Source: Paenibacillaceae bacterium (GTDB lineage Bacteria > Bacillota > Bacilli > Paenibacillales > NBRC-103111). Taken from it: 64,000 bases of DNA. Shown piece after piece: positions 10,428-18,839 of the stretch. How positions within the stretch are numbered: the first letter of the stretch is position 1; each line of letters opens with the position of its first letter. The notes below the pieces were generated by a model. That model worked only from the letters and a program-made list of their open reading frames with translations. It was not told the DNA's origin and made no database searches. Both the position numbers and the translations under genes were made by a program. The stretch is taken from positions 1 through 64,000 of the forward strand of contig JAQSYI010000057.1 in assembly GCA_029256185.1 (NCBI GenBank), written 5' to 3'.

Positions 10428-11327
10428 TCAGCCGTGCTGGCCTGCTTTGACATGCTTCAATTGGGCGACGATCATGAAGCTGACGATGACCAGCAGGAAC
10501 CAGCTGCTGACCTTGCCCAGATGCACCATGCTCCAGCCGAGCCTCTGATCCGGATATTGCCAAGCTCCCAGAAAAGTAGCGATATTCTCCGCCAGCCAGA
10601 TGAAAAAGCCGATAAGCAGAAACGAAAGCAGGAGGGGCATCCGGCGGACTGTATCCAGTGGGGTATATTCGACAAAGGTGCGGATGAATACCACGCACAA
10701 GAGCCCTGTTAGCACCCAACGCAAATCATAAAAATAATGATGGGTCATAAAATTCAAGTAAATTGCCAGACCAAGAGGAGCCGTATACGCGGCCCGGGGC
10801 CACCGGACCAGACGAACCTTAAGCCGTCTCCAGGCCTGGCACAGATAGCTGGCCACACTGGCGTACATGAAGCCGCTGTAGAGCGGAACGCCCAGCACCT
10901 TGATCCAGGCTTCCTGGGGATAAGCCCATGACCCCATGTGTACCTTGAAGATTTCCAGGCAGAGGCCGATGAGATGAAAGACGCAAATCACCTTCAGTTC
11001 ATCCTTGGTCTCCAGTCCGGACCGGACCATGAGAACCTGCACGAGGACGCAAACCAGCAGCACGAAGTCGTACTCGGGGATAACCGGGATGTCCACCACT
11101 TTCGTAAAAGCAATCGTGGCGAAGATCAGCACCGGGAACAGGCAGGAGAGCGCCTGCAAGTAACCGAAGGCCAGCAGTTCCCGGAATGCCCCGGATAATG
11201 AAGACTTTCGGGGAGGAAGCCTGTTGCTCCCGCGGGATGCATTGGCCTGATCTCCTGGTGCATCGATGTCCTCGCCTGGTTTAAGCGGCGAAAGGCGGGA
11301 AAAGCCGCTGTTCCTGCCGAACCTCAT
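10428..11327 (-). CDS. DUF817 family membrane protein (YoaT-like)
   Basis: Multi-TM ORF with WRRLKVRLVRWPRAAYTAPLGLAIYLNFMTHHYFYDLRW; ATGA overlap with the upstream CobW-like gene. Confidence 0.75.
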   Translation of the reverse strand: MRFGRNSGFSRLSPLKPGEDIDAPGDQANASRGSNRLPPRKSSLSGAFRELLAFGYLQALSCLFPVLIFATIAFTKVVDIPVIPEYDFVLLVCVLVQVLMVRSGLETKDELKVICVFHLIGLCLEIFKVHMGSWAYPQEAWIKVLGVPLYSGFMYASVASYLCQAWRRLKVRLVRWPRAAYTAPLGLAIYLNFMTHHYFYDLRWVLTGLLCVVFIRTFVEYTPLDTVRRMPLLLSFLLIGFFIWLAENIATFLGAWQYPDQRLGWSMVHLGKVSSWFLLVIVSFMIVAQLKHVKAGQHG

Positions 11328-12553
11328 TCGCTTGCCTGGCCTGTAGATGCCGCCGCTTGTCCACCGTCCGTTCCTGCAGCATCCCTTTGACCTCCCAGCT
11401 CTGCTTGCCTCTCTCGCCCTGGCTGCTCCAGTTGCTCCAGCTGTTCTTCCAGCAGCGCCTTGGGAATTTGCTCGCCAATGAATACCACTACATCGGGCAC
11501 GTTAATCTGCGGCGTTATTTTCATAAAATCCGCCTGCCTGTATGCATATTGGAACAAATAGCGGTTGGCCGTATCCGAGAATGTAAGCACTCCCTTGGCG
11601 CGGTATACGTTCTCGGGCAGGCGCCCTACGAGTTCCTCAAAGGAGCCGCTGTCCACTGGGCCGGACAAATAACGGGTGTACACCATCACGTGGTCGTGAG
11701 TGTGATGATGCCCGCGGGCATGGTGATGATCATGCTCGTGGCCGCATTGATGGTCATGGTTGTGATCATGATCATGGTCGCATTCACGGTCATGGTTGTG
11801 ATCATGTTGGTGCTCATGCCTGTGATCATGGTCATGCTCGTGGTCATGGCAGCCGCACTCTTCTCCATGTTCATGCCCTGCTTCATGCCGATGCCCGTCT
11901 TGGCAGGAACAAGCCTGTCCCTGTCCGGCACCGCTCCGTGTTATCCCTTCCAATGCATCGAAAATCCCCAGATCCACATCCGCCCGCACCGACCGGATAA
12001 TCTGGGCATGGGCGTTCCACTTCCCCAGCGTCTGCTCCAGGCCGTCCAGTTCGTCAGGACTGGCCAAGTCCGCTTTATTCAATATAATCACAGAAGCACA
12101 ACGGATCTGCTCCTCCAACAGCCGGTAGGTTTTACCTGCACCCTTGGCACTCTGCTCTCTCAGCAGTACGGCGTCCGCTACCGTAATAACGCCCTTCATC
12201 TCCACCTTCATATATAATGAAGCTTCCGTCACGCCATCAAGAATCTCCATCGGGTTAGCCACACCGGTTGCTTCAATGAAAATAATGTCGGGCTGCTCAT
12301 CCTTCACCAGTTGCTGAATGGTGATCCCCAGATCACCGCGCACCGTGCAGCAGATACAGCCGTCCAGCATTTCCGCCATCGGCACCTCAATGCCTACAGC
12401 AATGCCATCCAGATTGACCTCGCCTAATTCGTTCATGACAACAGCAGGCTTGCGTCCCCGTTCTTGGGCATGACGAATAACCCGGCTTAACAGGGTTGTT
12501 TTCCCGCTTCCCAGAAATCCTGATAAAATAAAGACAGGCACCGGATGATCCAT
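11324..12553 (-). CDS. CobW/COG0523 family GTPase with internal His-rich tract (probable zinc metallochaperone)
   Basis: GFLGSGKTTLLSRVI Walker A, CICCTVRGDL metal motif, NKADLAS; HDHEHDHDHRHEHQHDHNHDRECDHDHDHNHDHQCGHEHDHHHARGHHHTHDH tract. Confidence 0.92.
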   Translation of the reverse strand: MDHPVPVFILSGFLGSGKTTLLSRVIRHAQERGRKPAVVMNELGEVNLDGIAVGIEVPMAEMLDGCICCTVRGDLGITIQQLVKDEQPDIIFIEATGVANPMEILDGVTEASLYMKVEMKGVITVADAVLLREQSAKGAGKTYRLLEEQIRCASVIILNKADLASPDELDGLEQTLGKWNAHAQIIRSVRADVDLGIFDALEGITRSGAGQGQACSCQDGHRHEAGHEHGEECGCHDHEHDHDHRHEHQHDHNHDRECDHDHDHNHDHQCGHEHDHHHARGHHHTHDHVMVYTRYLSGPVDSGSFEELVGRLPENVYRAKGVLTFSDTANRYLFQYAYRQADFMKITPQINVPDVVVFIGEQIPKALLEEQLEQLEQPGRERQAELGGQRDAAGTDGGQAAASTGQASE

Positions 12554-12589
12554 ATGTGGCTGCTCTCCTCTTCATGATTGTTACTGATT

Positions 12590-12608
12590 AATAGTAATGC
12601 TTACGAAT
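12590..12608 (-). promoter_or_regulatory. Candidate Zur box over the transcription start of the CobW-like gene
   Basis: AATAGTAATGCTTACGAAT compared with the Bacillus Zur consensus ATCGTAATnATTACGAT; ~13 bp downstream of the -10. Confidence 0.6.
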
Positions 12609-12620
12609 GTTGCTGACCAT

Positions 12621-12650
12621 ACTATAGTCCTTTCCATCATCCTGTGTCAA
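12621..12650 (-). promoter_or_regulatory. Sigma-A-type promoter of the CobW-like gene
   Basis: Minus strand TTGACA (12650-12645), 18-bp spacer, TATAGT (12626-12621). Confidence 0.7.
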
Positions 12651-12757
12651 TATGGAGTTGGATGCAGCCCGTCAGGCGAATCTGAACACCGTACGCGCCC
12701 TGTGGTATAATAATCGCTATTGAATCAAACCGGATCATTTCTGGACATGAGGAGTGT

Positions 12758-13282
12758 ATGATGATGAATAGCGTGGAACAACACCGCAACGAAGCCCCCG
12801 CCCGTGTAAATTGTATGATCATCACAGTCTCCGATACCCGCACGCCGGAAACCGACAAGAGCGGGTCGTTGATGAAGGAGTTGCTGGAGGCTAATGGGCA
12901 TCAGGTTACGGGATACAGGATTGTCAAAGACGAATATGAGCCGCTACGCCGGCTTCTTCTTGAATCGGCAGAGCATCCGGAAGCAGAAGCGGTGCTTCTC
13001 AACGGGGGAACAGGCATTGCCCTGCGGGATACGACCTATGAGGCGGTCAGGGACACACTGGATAAGGAGATGCCGGGCTTCGGTGAAATCTTCCGCTACC
13101 TCAGCTTCACAGAGGATATTGGCACCGCCGCGATACTAAGCCGTGCCGTGGCAGGCGTGATTGGAGGGATAGCGGTATTCTCTGTCCCCGGCTCCACAGG
13201 CGCGGTCCGACTGGCCATGAACCGGATCATTATCCCCGAGCTTGGACATGTCATCCGGGAAATCCGCAAGGACCGCAAATAA
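12758..13282 (+). CDS. moaB: Molybdenum cofactor biosynthesis protein MoaB
   Basis: MIITVSDTRTPETDKSGSLMKELLEANGHQVTGY...LLNGGTGIALRDTTYEAV...FSVPGSTGAVRLAMNRIIIPELGHV. Confidence 0.93.
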   Translation: MMMNSVEQHRNEAPARVNCMIITVSDTRTPETDKSGSLMKELLEANGHQVTGYRIVKDEYEPLRRLLLESAEHPEAEAVLLNGGTGIALRDTTYEAVRDTLDKEMPGFGEIFRYLSFTEDIGTAAILSRAVAGVIGGIAVFSVPGSTGAVRLAMNRIIIPELGHVIREIRKDRK

Positions 13283-13304
13283 ATGACAATCCAAAAAAGA
13301 ATAA

Positions 13305-13340
13305 CCCCGGATCACAGCGGTCAGCCGCAATCCGGGGCAG
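13305..13340. terminator. Hairpin between convergent moaB and bacteriohemerythrin genes
   Basis: CCCCGGAT - loop - ATCCGGGG inverted repeat; T-rich tract on the minus strand. Confidence 0.55.
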
Positions 13341-13433
13341 TGGCAATCCAGGGCAATCGTAATTCCGGCAGGCAGCTATTCCCTCACCCCCGGACTTCAT
13401 TCGGGCCCTTCTATGTATGTATGGCAGCAGCAT

Positions 13434-13841
13434 TCAGATCAGATTGTTGATGCGCAGATATTGCCCGATCTTCATGTCATTCTTGCTGATATGGGTCAGG
13501 AGCCAATCGGTCAAGGTTCTGTTCAACTTCAGGGTAGACAGGATCGTGGCGCCCTGGTTCAGAATATTTTGCTCCAACTCGACGACTGTGGCAACGAAAT
13601 CATCGTGATCCTTTTTGTGGTCCGCATATTCGGGATAATCATACTTCAGCATGATCTCCTCTTCGCTCTTGAAATGCTCCACGGTATACTCCTTCAAAAA
13701 GGATAGGGTTTCAATGATCTGTTCCTTGCCCTTTTGTTGAATGCACGCATCCAAAAATTCATTTAGCTTCACTACCAGCTCCTGATGCTGCTGATCCACC
13801 GTATCAACACCAATATTGTAAGTTTCCCGCCATGCGATCAT
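13434..13841 (-). CDS. Bacteriohemerythrin
   Basis: YNIGVDTVDQQHQELVVKLNEFLDA...EYTVEHFKSEEEIMLKYDYPEYADHKKDHDDF His pattern. Confidence 0.92.
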   Translation of the reverse strand: MIAWRETYNIGVDTVDQQHQELVVKLNEFLDACIQQKGKEQIIETLSFLKEYTVEHFKSEEEIMLKYDYPEYADHKKDHDDFVATVVELEQNILNQGATILSTLKLNRTLTDWLLTHISKNDMKIGQYLRINNLI

Positions 13842-14028
13842 TATTCACCGCTCCTTTTTTTGGATTATTGTTCATATTTATTCGTTATACTTCGAGCATT
13901 TCCTTCAATTTACATCTATTTCCTAAGAATAAGTATTAATTTCGTCACAATTCACACTATTTAAATTAAACTTTAATTAAAAAACAGTTCAAATTAATGC
14001 CCAGTGGAACAAAGGGGACATGTACGCC

Positions 14029-14062
14029 AAAACAAGCAGCTCTCGCAGGGAGAGCCGCTTGT
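14029..14062 (-). terminator. Rho-independent terminator downstream of the DASS transporter
   Basis: CAAGC.GCTCTC-gcag-GGAGAGC.GCTTG stem, then TTTT on the minus strand. Confidence 0.6.
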
Positions 14063-14127
14063 TGCGATGGAGCTGCGCCGCTTCGGCAGTATGATGCGCA
14101 GTATTATGGCCTGACCGGCAGACCAGG

Positions 14128-15522
14128 CTACAGCAAGCCCAATAGCTGCCAGAACGGGACGCTAATGAGCAAGCCGATGATATTGACGGCCATGTAGATG
14201 ATGGAGCCGAGCATGGTTTGCTTAGCGGTGGCCATCTTCCCGTCAATGGCGTAATAGGTGGTAAGAAACGGCGGATTCTGGTACTGCAGAATCCAGATGT
14301 TGACCGAGGTGATCGTCGCAAAGGCGACAATGAACGGATTAATGTCGGTGCCGGCCAATAATGGGAGTACGATCAGAATAAAGATGGTGACCGCTGCGGA
14401 CAGGGAAACGAGTAGGAAGCGGATCGCATAGACCAGCAGAGCCAGCACCACAACCAGAATATACGGATTCTGCAGCACCGGCTCAATCACGGGAGTGAGT
14501 GTGCTTCCAATCCATTTGTCAATGCCCACCTTAGGCAGAACCGTTCCCAGATTCAAGGCGCAGCCGATGAAAATGATGGCATTCCAGGGAAGCTTGTTTT
14601 TGAAATCGGCCACTGTTATCACCTTAAGCCCCACAAGCAGCGAAACGGCGATGACGGCAATGATAGCCGACGAAATATTGGTCGTTTTCTCCAGCATCCA
14701 CAGCGTAAGGGTGCCGATCAGCACCACCGCCGTGATTTTTTCGTGCTTGCTCATCGCGCCCAATTGCTTCAGCTGGTTCTGGAGAAAATCCCCCGGCAGC
14801 TTCGTATCCTGCTCCGGCTTGAAGAAATGCCTGATGGCAAAATAGCCGCCCGCAATAAAGACGACGGACCAGGGCAGGGCATACAGAAACCAATTGCCCC
14901 AGGTCAATTGCTTCTGTACGGATTCCGCCAGCAGCCCCCTGGCTACATAGTTCATAAACGTAGCGCTCAGGAAGATGGGCGAGGCGCAGACAAAGCCGAA
15001 GAACATGGCCAGGAACAGCCCGGCGCTTGGCTTGCTTTTCCGCTCATATCCCATGGTATCGCTGATGGACATGCTCAAGGGAGCAGCGATAGAGCCTTTG
15101 GCATTGGTGCTGGGAATGGTAGGCGAGACAATCAAGCCCGCCAGCATAACGGCGAGACTCTGCCCTTTGAACGTGGTCGGGAAAAACTTCATCACATGCA
15201 GGGCAATCCGCTTCATCAGCCCGGTGCCGCTGACGGCAATGCCGATTCCCAGCCCGCCGATGACCATCCACCAGCTGGTTCCGGAAAATTGCGAGAAGGC
15301 TTCGTTGAAGGGCACCACCTTCAGAACGACCCAGGACGCGCACATCAACAGGCTTACGGCAAAGTCCGGAATCACATCAATAATCCAATAGACGACCGCA
15401 CAAACCAGCGTTCCCAGCACAATCATGGCTTTCCGGTCCAAGCCCTCGAAGGGCGGCATACAGGCAATTGCAGCGGCAAGCGCCAGTCCGGCAACGGCAA
15501 CGATATTTTTCTTGAGCTTCAT
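14128..15522 (-). CDS. DASS/SLC13-family anion:sodium symporter (ORF 14128..15540; ATG at 15522 better placed relative to AGGGGTG RBS)
   Basis: Multi-TM protein with SPTIPSTNAKGSIAAPLSMSISDTMGYE and ILPLLAGTDINPFIVAFA motifs. Confidence 0.85.
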   Translation of the reverse strand: MKLKKNIVAVAGLALAAAIACMPPFEGLDRKAMIVLGTLVCAVVYWIIDVIPDFAVSLLMCASWVVLKVVPFNEAFSQFSGTSWWMVIGGLGIGIAVSGTGLMKRIALHVMKFFPTTFKGQSLAVMLAGLIVSPTIPSTNAKGSIAAPLSMSISDTMGYERKSKPSAGLFLAMFFGFVCASPIFLSATFMNYVARGLLAESVQKQLTWGNWFLYALPWSVVFIAGGYFAIRHFFKPEQDTKLPGDFLQNQLKQLGAMSKHEKITAVVLIGTLTLWMLEKTTNISSAIIAVIAVSLLVGLKVITVADFKNKLPWNAIIFIGCALNLGTVLPKVGIDKWIGSTLTPVIEPVLQNPYILVVVLALLVYAIRFLLVSLSAAVTIFILIVLPLLAGTDINPFIVAFATITSVNIWILQYQNPPFLTTYYAIDGKMATAKQTMLGSIIYMAVNIIGLLISVPFWQLLGLL

Positions 15523-15540
15523 ATTATTCACCCCTGTCAC

Positions 15541-16527
15541 CTACTTCTTCCAGACTTCAGGATTGACCACATAGGCTGGCTTCTCTCCCCGGTGGAAATC
15601 GACGATGGCTTGTGCGGCGCCAACCGACAGATTTTCGATGGCCTCAGCCGTTGTTCCGGCAATATGGGGGGTGAGAATGACGTTCTTGGCTGCAAACAGC
15701 GGATTATTCAGCTCCGGCGGCTCCACCGAGTAGACGTCCACAGCAGCGCCTGCGATGATTCCCCCGTTCAAGGCATCCGCCAGATCCTGCTCATGGACAA
15801 TTCCGCCCCGGCTGGCATTGATCAGATACGCGGTAGGCTTCATCTGCTTCAATGCTGCGAGAGTGACCAGATTCTTGGTCGTTTCCGTCAACGGCACGTT
15901 GATGGTGACAAAATCGGAGGTTTCATAGATTTCCTGCGCCGTGCCGACCTGAATCACGTTGGGACTGTCCGTCTTCACATATTCATCATACACCGCTACA
16001 GCAACGTTCAGAGGCTTGACCAATTCCGCCACAATTGAGCCGATGCTGCCGAAGCCGATGATTCCCAGCCGCTTGCCCTTGATTTCACTGCCCCCCGCTT
16101 TGTACTTGCTGACCAATCCGGGCAAGGATGCGCCGGTATCCGACAGCTTGCCGGTTCTGATCAGCCGGTCGGCGGGGAACAGGTTTCTGCCCAGCGTCAT
16201 CATAGCAGAGACGATGTATTCGGCCACGGAATAAGAATTGGCGTTCAACACGCGGCTTACCAGTACCCCCCGTTCCGTAGCTGCCTCAAGATCGATATTG
16301 TCCACCCCGATTCCGTGCCGGGCAATGATGGATAGATGGGGAGCGGACTCAATCACCTCTCTGGGCAGGGGGCTGGTCCGGATAATGATGCCGGATACGT
16401 CCCTGCTCAAATTCTTCAGGGTTTCCACGTCCGTGGAAGGAGAAACCACCAGCTCGAACCCGTGCTCCTCCAGAAGAGCGGCTCCTTTCGGAGCGATTTT
16501 TTCACATAACAGCACTTTCTTGGACAT
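15541..16527 (-). CDS. D-isomer specific 2-hydroxyacid dehydrogenase (phosphoglycerate dehydrogenase-like); ATG at 16527 preceded by GGAGGGT
   Basis: GKRLGIIGFGSIGSIVAELVKPLNV Rossmann; NASRGGIVHEQDLADAL; LTPHIAGTTAEAIENL. Confidence 0.9.
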   Translation of the reverse strand: MSKKVLLCEKIAPKGAALLEEHGFELVVSPSTDVETLKNLSRDVSGIIIRTSPLPREVIESAPHLSIIARHGIGVDNIDLEAATERGVLVSRVLNANSYSVAEYIVSAMMTLGRNLFPADRLIRTGKLSDTGASLPGLVSKYKAGGSEIKGKRLGIIGFGSIGSIVAELVKPLNVAVAVYDEYVKTDSPNVIQVGTAQEIYETSDFVTINVPLTETTKNLVTLAALKQMKPTAYLINASRGGIVHEQDLADALNGGIIAGAAVDVYSVEPPELNNPLFAAKNVILTPHIAGTTAEAIENLSVGAAQAIVDFHRGEKPAYVVNPEVWKK

Positions 16528-16786
16528 GTAGACCCTCCGTTGCAATAATAGAATATGGTTGAAAAACTTTGTGAAAAATTTATCAAGCAACTGCATTCTA
16601 AGGGCTACACTTACTGTACTGTCAATAACGGCTGCAAAAAAAATGAATAAAAAAAGGAGCGAAACGGAGCAAAAGCGGCGCCATTTCATTCCTTTTCTGT
16701 TCTGCTGTTCCTATGCTCTTGATTTTCTGTCTGCCGCTCCTATCCTTCCGAACCGGTTTGCGCCTGCTTCTGCAGGCCCTCTACAG

Positions 16787-17647
16787 TTACTGTACCTTGT
16801 CCCTGAAAGGAATCCACGCTTCAAAATAGCGGTACCGCTCCTTGTGGCCGCCTCCGGCTTGCAGGGCATTGGCTATGGTGACTAATTGCACATCTCCGTT
16901 CAGCTCCAGACGGTTGTCCGCCATGAACTGCTCCGCATAATCCAGATAGCTCCATTTCACCGTATCATACGAATCTACCTTGAAGATCGTATAGATGCAC
17001 GCCCGCGGCTCCACATAGAAGGAAGTGGGGATTTGGTCGAAGCCGAAAAATTCGGCAGACGGCGCATCCATGGTCAAATCGCAATACGTGGACACAGGAT
17101 TGGGCTTGGTTTCAATGTCGGATTGTTTGATGGCCAAGGTATGCCGGCATAGAGGCATGGCTTCCATGGCGATTTTCCGGGCCAATGTGCCGTTATCCGA
17201 GTTTTCCAGAATGTCCTCGCGCAGATGAAGATGATGCCAGCGCCCCGGCAGGACCCGGTGGAAGCAGCGCTTGTAGAATACCGGGATGGACTCGACCAGC
17301 TCCTTGAATTGCTTCATTCCTTCCAGGCAAAATTGCTTTTTTTGCAGCTCCCTTTCCGTTTCTTCAATCTTTTCGCTCAAATTCCCGGCAAGCTGCTCCA
17401 GATCATTCTCATTGAAGATTTTTTCCGTTTCCTCTATGGAGAAGCCCATGTTCTGGTATTGTTTGCGGACCATAATTTTGTAGACGTCATAGGAAGCGTA
17501 CAGGCGCTCGTTCTTTTGCTTCTTCTCACTGGGAAGCACGATGCCCACCTTGTCATAATAACGGATGGTCTGGGGGTGCATGCCCAGCATATTGGCGATT
17601 TCACCGATGCGGTAAGTGGCCTTGAATTTCCGGTCTTTGTTTTCCAT
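16787..17647 (-). CDS. MerR-family transcriptional regulator with C-terminal effector-like domain (ORF extends to 17863; ATG 17647 is the plausible start)
   Basis: YRIGEIANMLGMHPQTIRYYDKVGIVLPSEKKQKNERLYASYDVYKI. Confidence 0.88.
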   Translation of the reverse strand: MENKDRKFKATYRIGEIANMLGMHPQTIRYYDKVGIVLPSEKKQKNERLYASYDVYKIMVRKQYQNMGFSIEETEKIFNENDLEQLAGNLSEKIEETERELQKKQFCLEGMKQFKELVESIPVFYKRCFHRVLPGRWHHLHLREDILENSDNGTLARKIAMEAMPLCRHTLAIKQSDIETKPNPVSTYCDLTMDAPSAEFFGFDQIPTSFYVEPRACIYTIFKVDSYDTVKWSYLDYAEQFMADNRLELNGDVQLVTIANALQAGGGHKERYRYFEAWIPFRDKVQ

Positions 17648-18162
17648 ACGCCCCTGCCAGCCTTTGATTGGTTTTGATACAGACATCTTATCATTGGGCG
17701 GGGAAAAGCTCAAACTTCCCTGCTTCCACTCTTCACTCGGGAGAACAGCCGGGAAATTACGTCCATATGAGCGAAATCCAGTGCATTCCCAAATCTGTCC
17801 AAACGTTCTATGATAGCTGAAGTAAACTGGAAATAAAAAGCCTAGAATGGCTGGAGCAAGCACAATAAAGGAGTGGGTCGGTCATGCGTTGGGAGCAGGT
17901 AGAACTGCATAATGTGGAGGAAAGAATAGAATTGCCGGATAGACCCGGGGTGCTGCTGCAGCGGCTGCCCGAGTCCGTTCGGGTGCAGCTTAATGAAGGG
18001 GCAAGGAATGCTGCCAGACGGGCCGCCGGTGTGGAGATCCGGTTTGTTAACGAAGGAGACGGCGCGGCCGTTGTCTCGCTGGCGTCGTACCAGTCCCCGA
18101 GCAAGGTATATGTGTATGCGGGCAGCCATTACGTGGCGGAATACCAGGAGGGGGAGGAGCCT
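17592..18162 (+). repeat. Copy 1 of a diverged ~570-bp direct repeat (MerR 5' end, intergenic promoter, SGNH hydrolase 5' end)
   Basis: Aligns by eye along its length with 42254-42816, same orientation, with scattered mismatches and small indels. Confidence 0.9.
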
Positions 18163-18171
18163 CCAAGATGA
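17884..18171 (+). pseudogene. Truncated SGNH/GDSL hydrolase (N-terminal ~90 aa of the 42538-43590 gene)
   Basis: MRWEQVELHNVEERIELPDRPGVLLQRLPESVRVQLNEGARNAARRAAGVEIRFVNEGDGAAVVSLASYQSPSKVYVYAGSHYVAEYQEGEEP, then stop; intact paralogue in window. Confidence 0.85.
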
Positions 18172-18469
18172 ATGGGTCAGGCAGGCGACACACGATGCAG
18201 AAATTCTGGCGGACTGAGATGACGCTATACGGGAAGAAACTATGACAGCAAGATTGACTCATCCATTCCTCCTTGAATGGGTTGCCTGCGATCCGCTTTG
18301 GCGCAACGAAAAAGAGAATCCCTGATAAAAGTGCCCGAATTCCCTTTTTGAACGCAGCAGCGATCAAAATGATAGCTGTTGGCCGGGGCGCGGGGCGCCA
18401 GGAGCCGAGTTATGTCCAGTTATCGTTAGCTTAGCCCTCCGGTTAGTTCCCTTAATCCTTAATCAGACT

Positions 18470-18627
18470 CTGCTGAGGAAAAACGTGTGAAGAGATCCGA
18501 GATCTGCGGGATCTGATCCGGTACCGTCGTAAGTTGACGCAGCACGTTACCCAAGAGAAAAATCGCGTGCACAAGATTTTGCAAGATGCCAATTTGAAAC
18601 TGACGACCCTTATAACGGAAGTGTAAG
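18470..18627 (+). mobile_element. Remnant of an IS110-family transposase
   Basis: LLRKNV (frameshift) EEIRDLRDLIRYRRKLTQHVTQEKNRVHKILQDANLKLTTLITEV, the IS110 RD-L-RYRRKL...N-R--K-L-DAN-KL pattern; degenerate with no intact ORF. Confidence 0.7.
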
Positions 18628-18635
18628 GTATTCAG

Positions 18636-18839
18636 GTACCTGTCGGCTGCCGGGTGATTGGCATCGATGATATTGCGACTTCCGCCTCCCCTCAGCCTTC
18701 GCTGACAACGGTCTGCCTGGCCAAAGAAGAGCTGGGGGTGCGGGTCGTCGAAGTGCTCCGGAGGCGAATCGTCAACAGCCATGCGGCTCCCGAGAAGATC
18801 ATTCTGTCCGCCCGGCTGGTAATCCGCCAAACGGTTTAA
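18636..18839 (+). pseudogene. C-terminal fragment of a LacI-family transcriptional regulator
   Basis: VIGIDDIATSASPQPSLTTVCLAKEELGVRVVEVLRRRIVNSHAAPEKIILSARLVIRQTV*, a typical LacI C-terminus with no N-terminal part nearby. Confidence 0.75.

Noticed and set aside
11357-12217. 286-aa plus-strand ORF rich in Met/Val (MVVIMIMVAFTVMVV...)
   Set aside because: Reverse complement of the His/Asp codon repeats in the CobW-like gene, not a real membrane protein.
14743-16038. 431-aa plus-strand ORF
   Set aside because: Antisense to the DASS transporter and dehydrogenase genes, both clearly supported.
17648-17863. N-terminal extension of the MerR ORF
   Set aside because: Upstream codons lie in the intergenic promoter region conserved in the duplicated copy; the MENKDRKF start fits MerR better.
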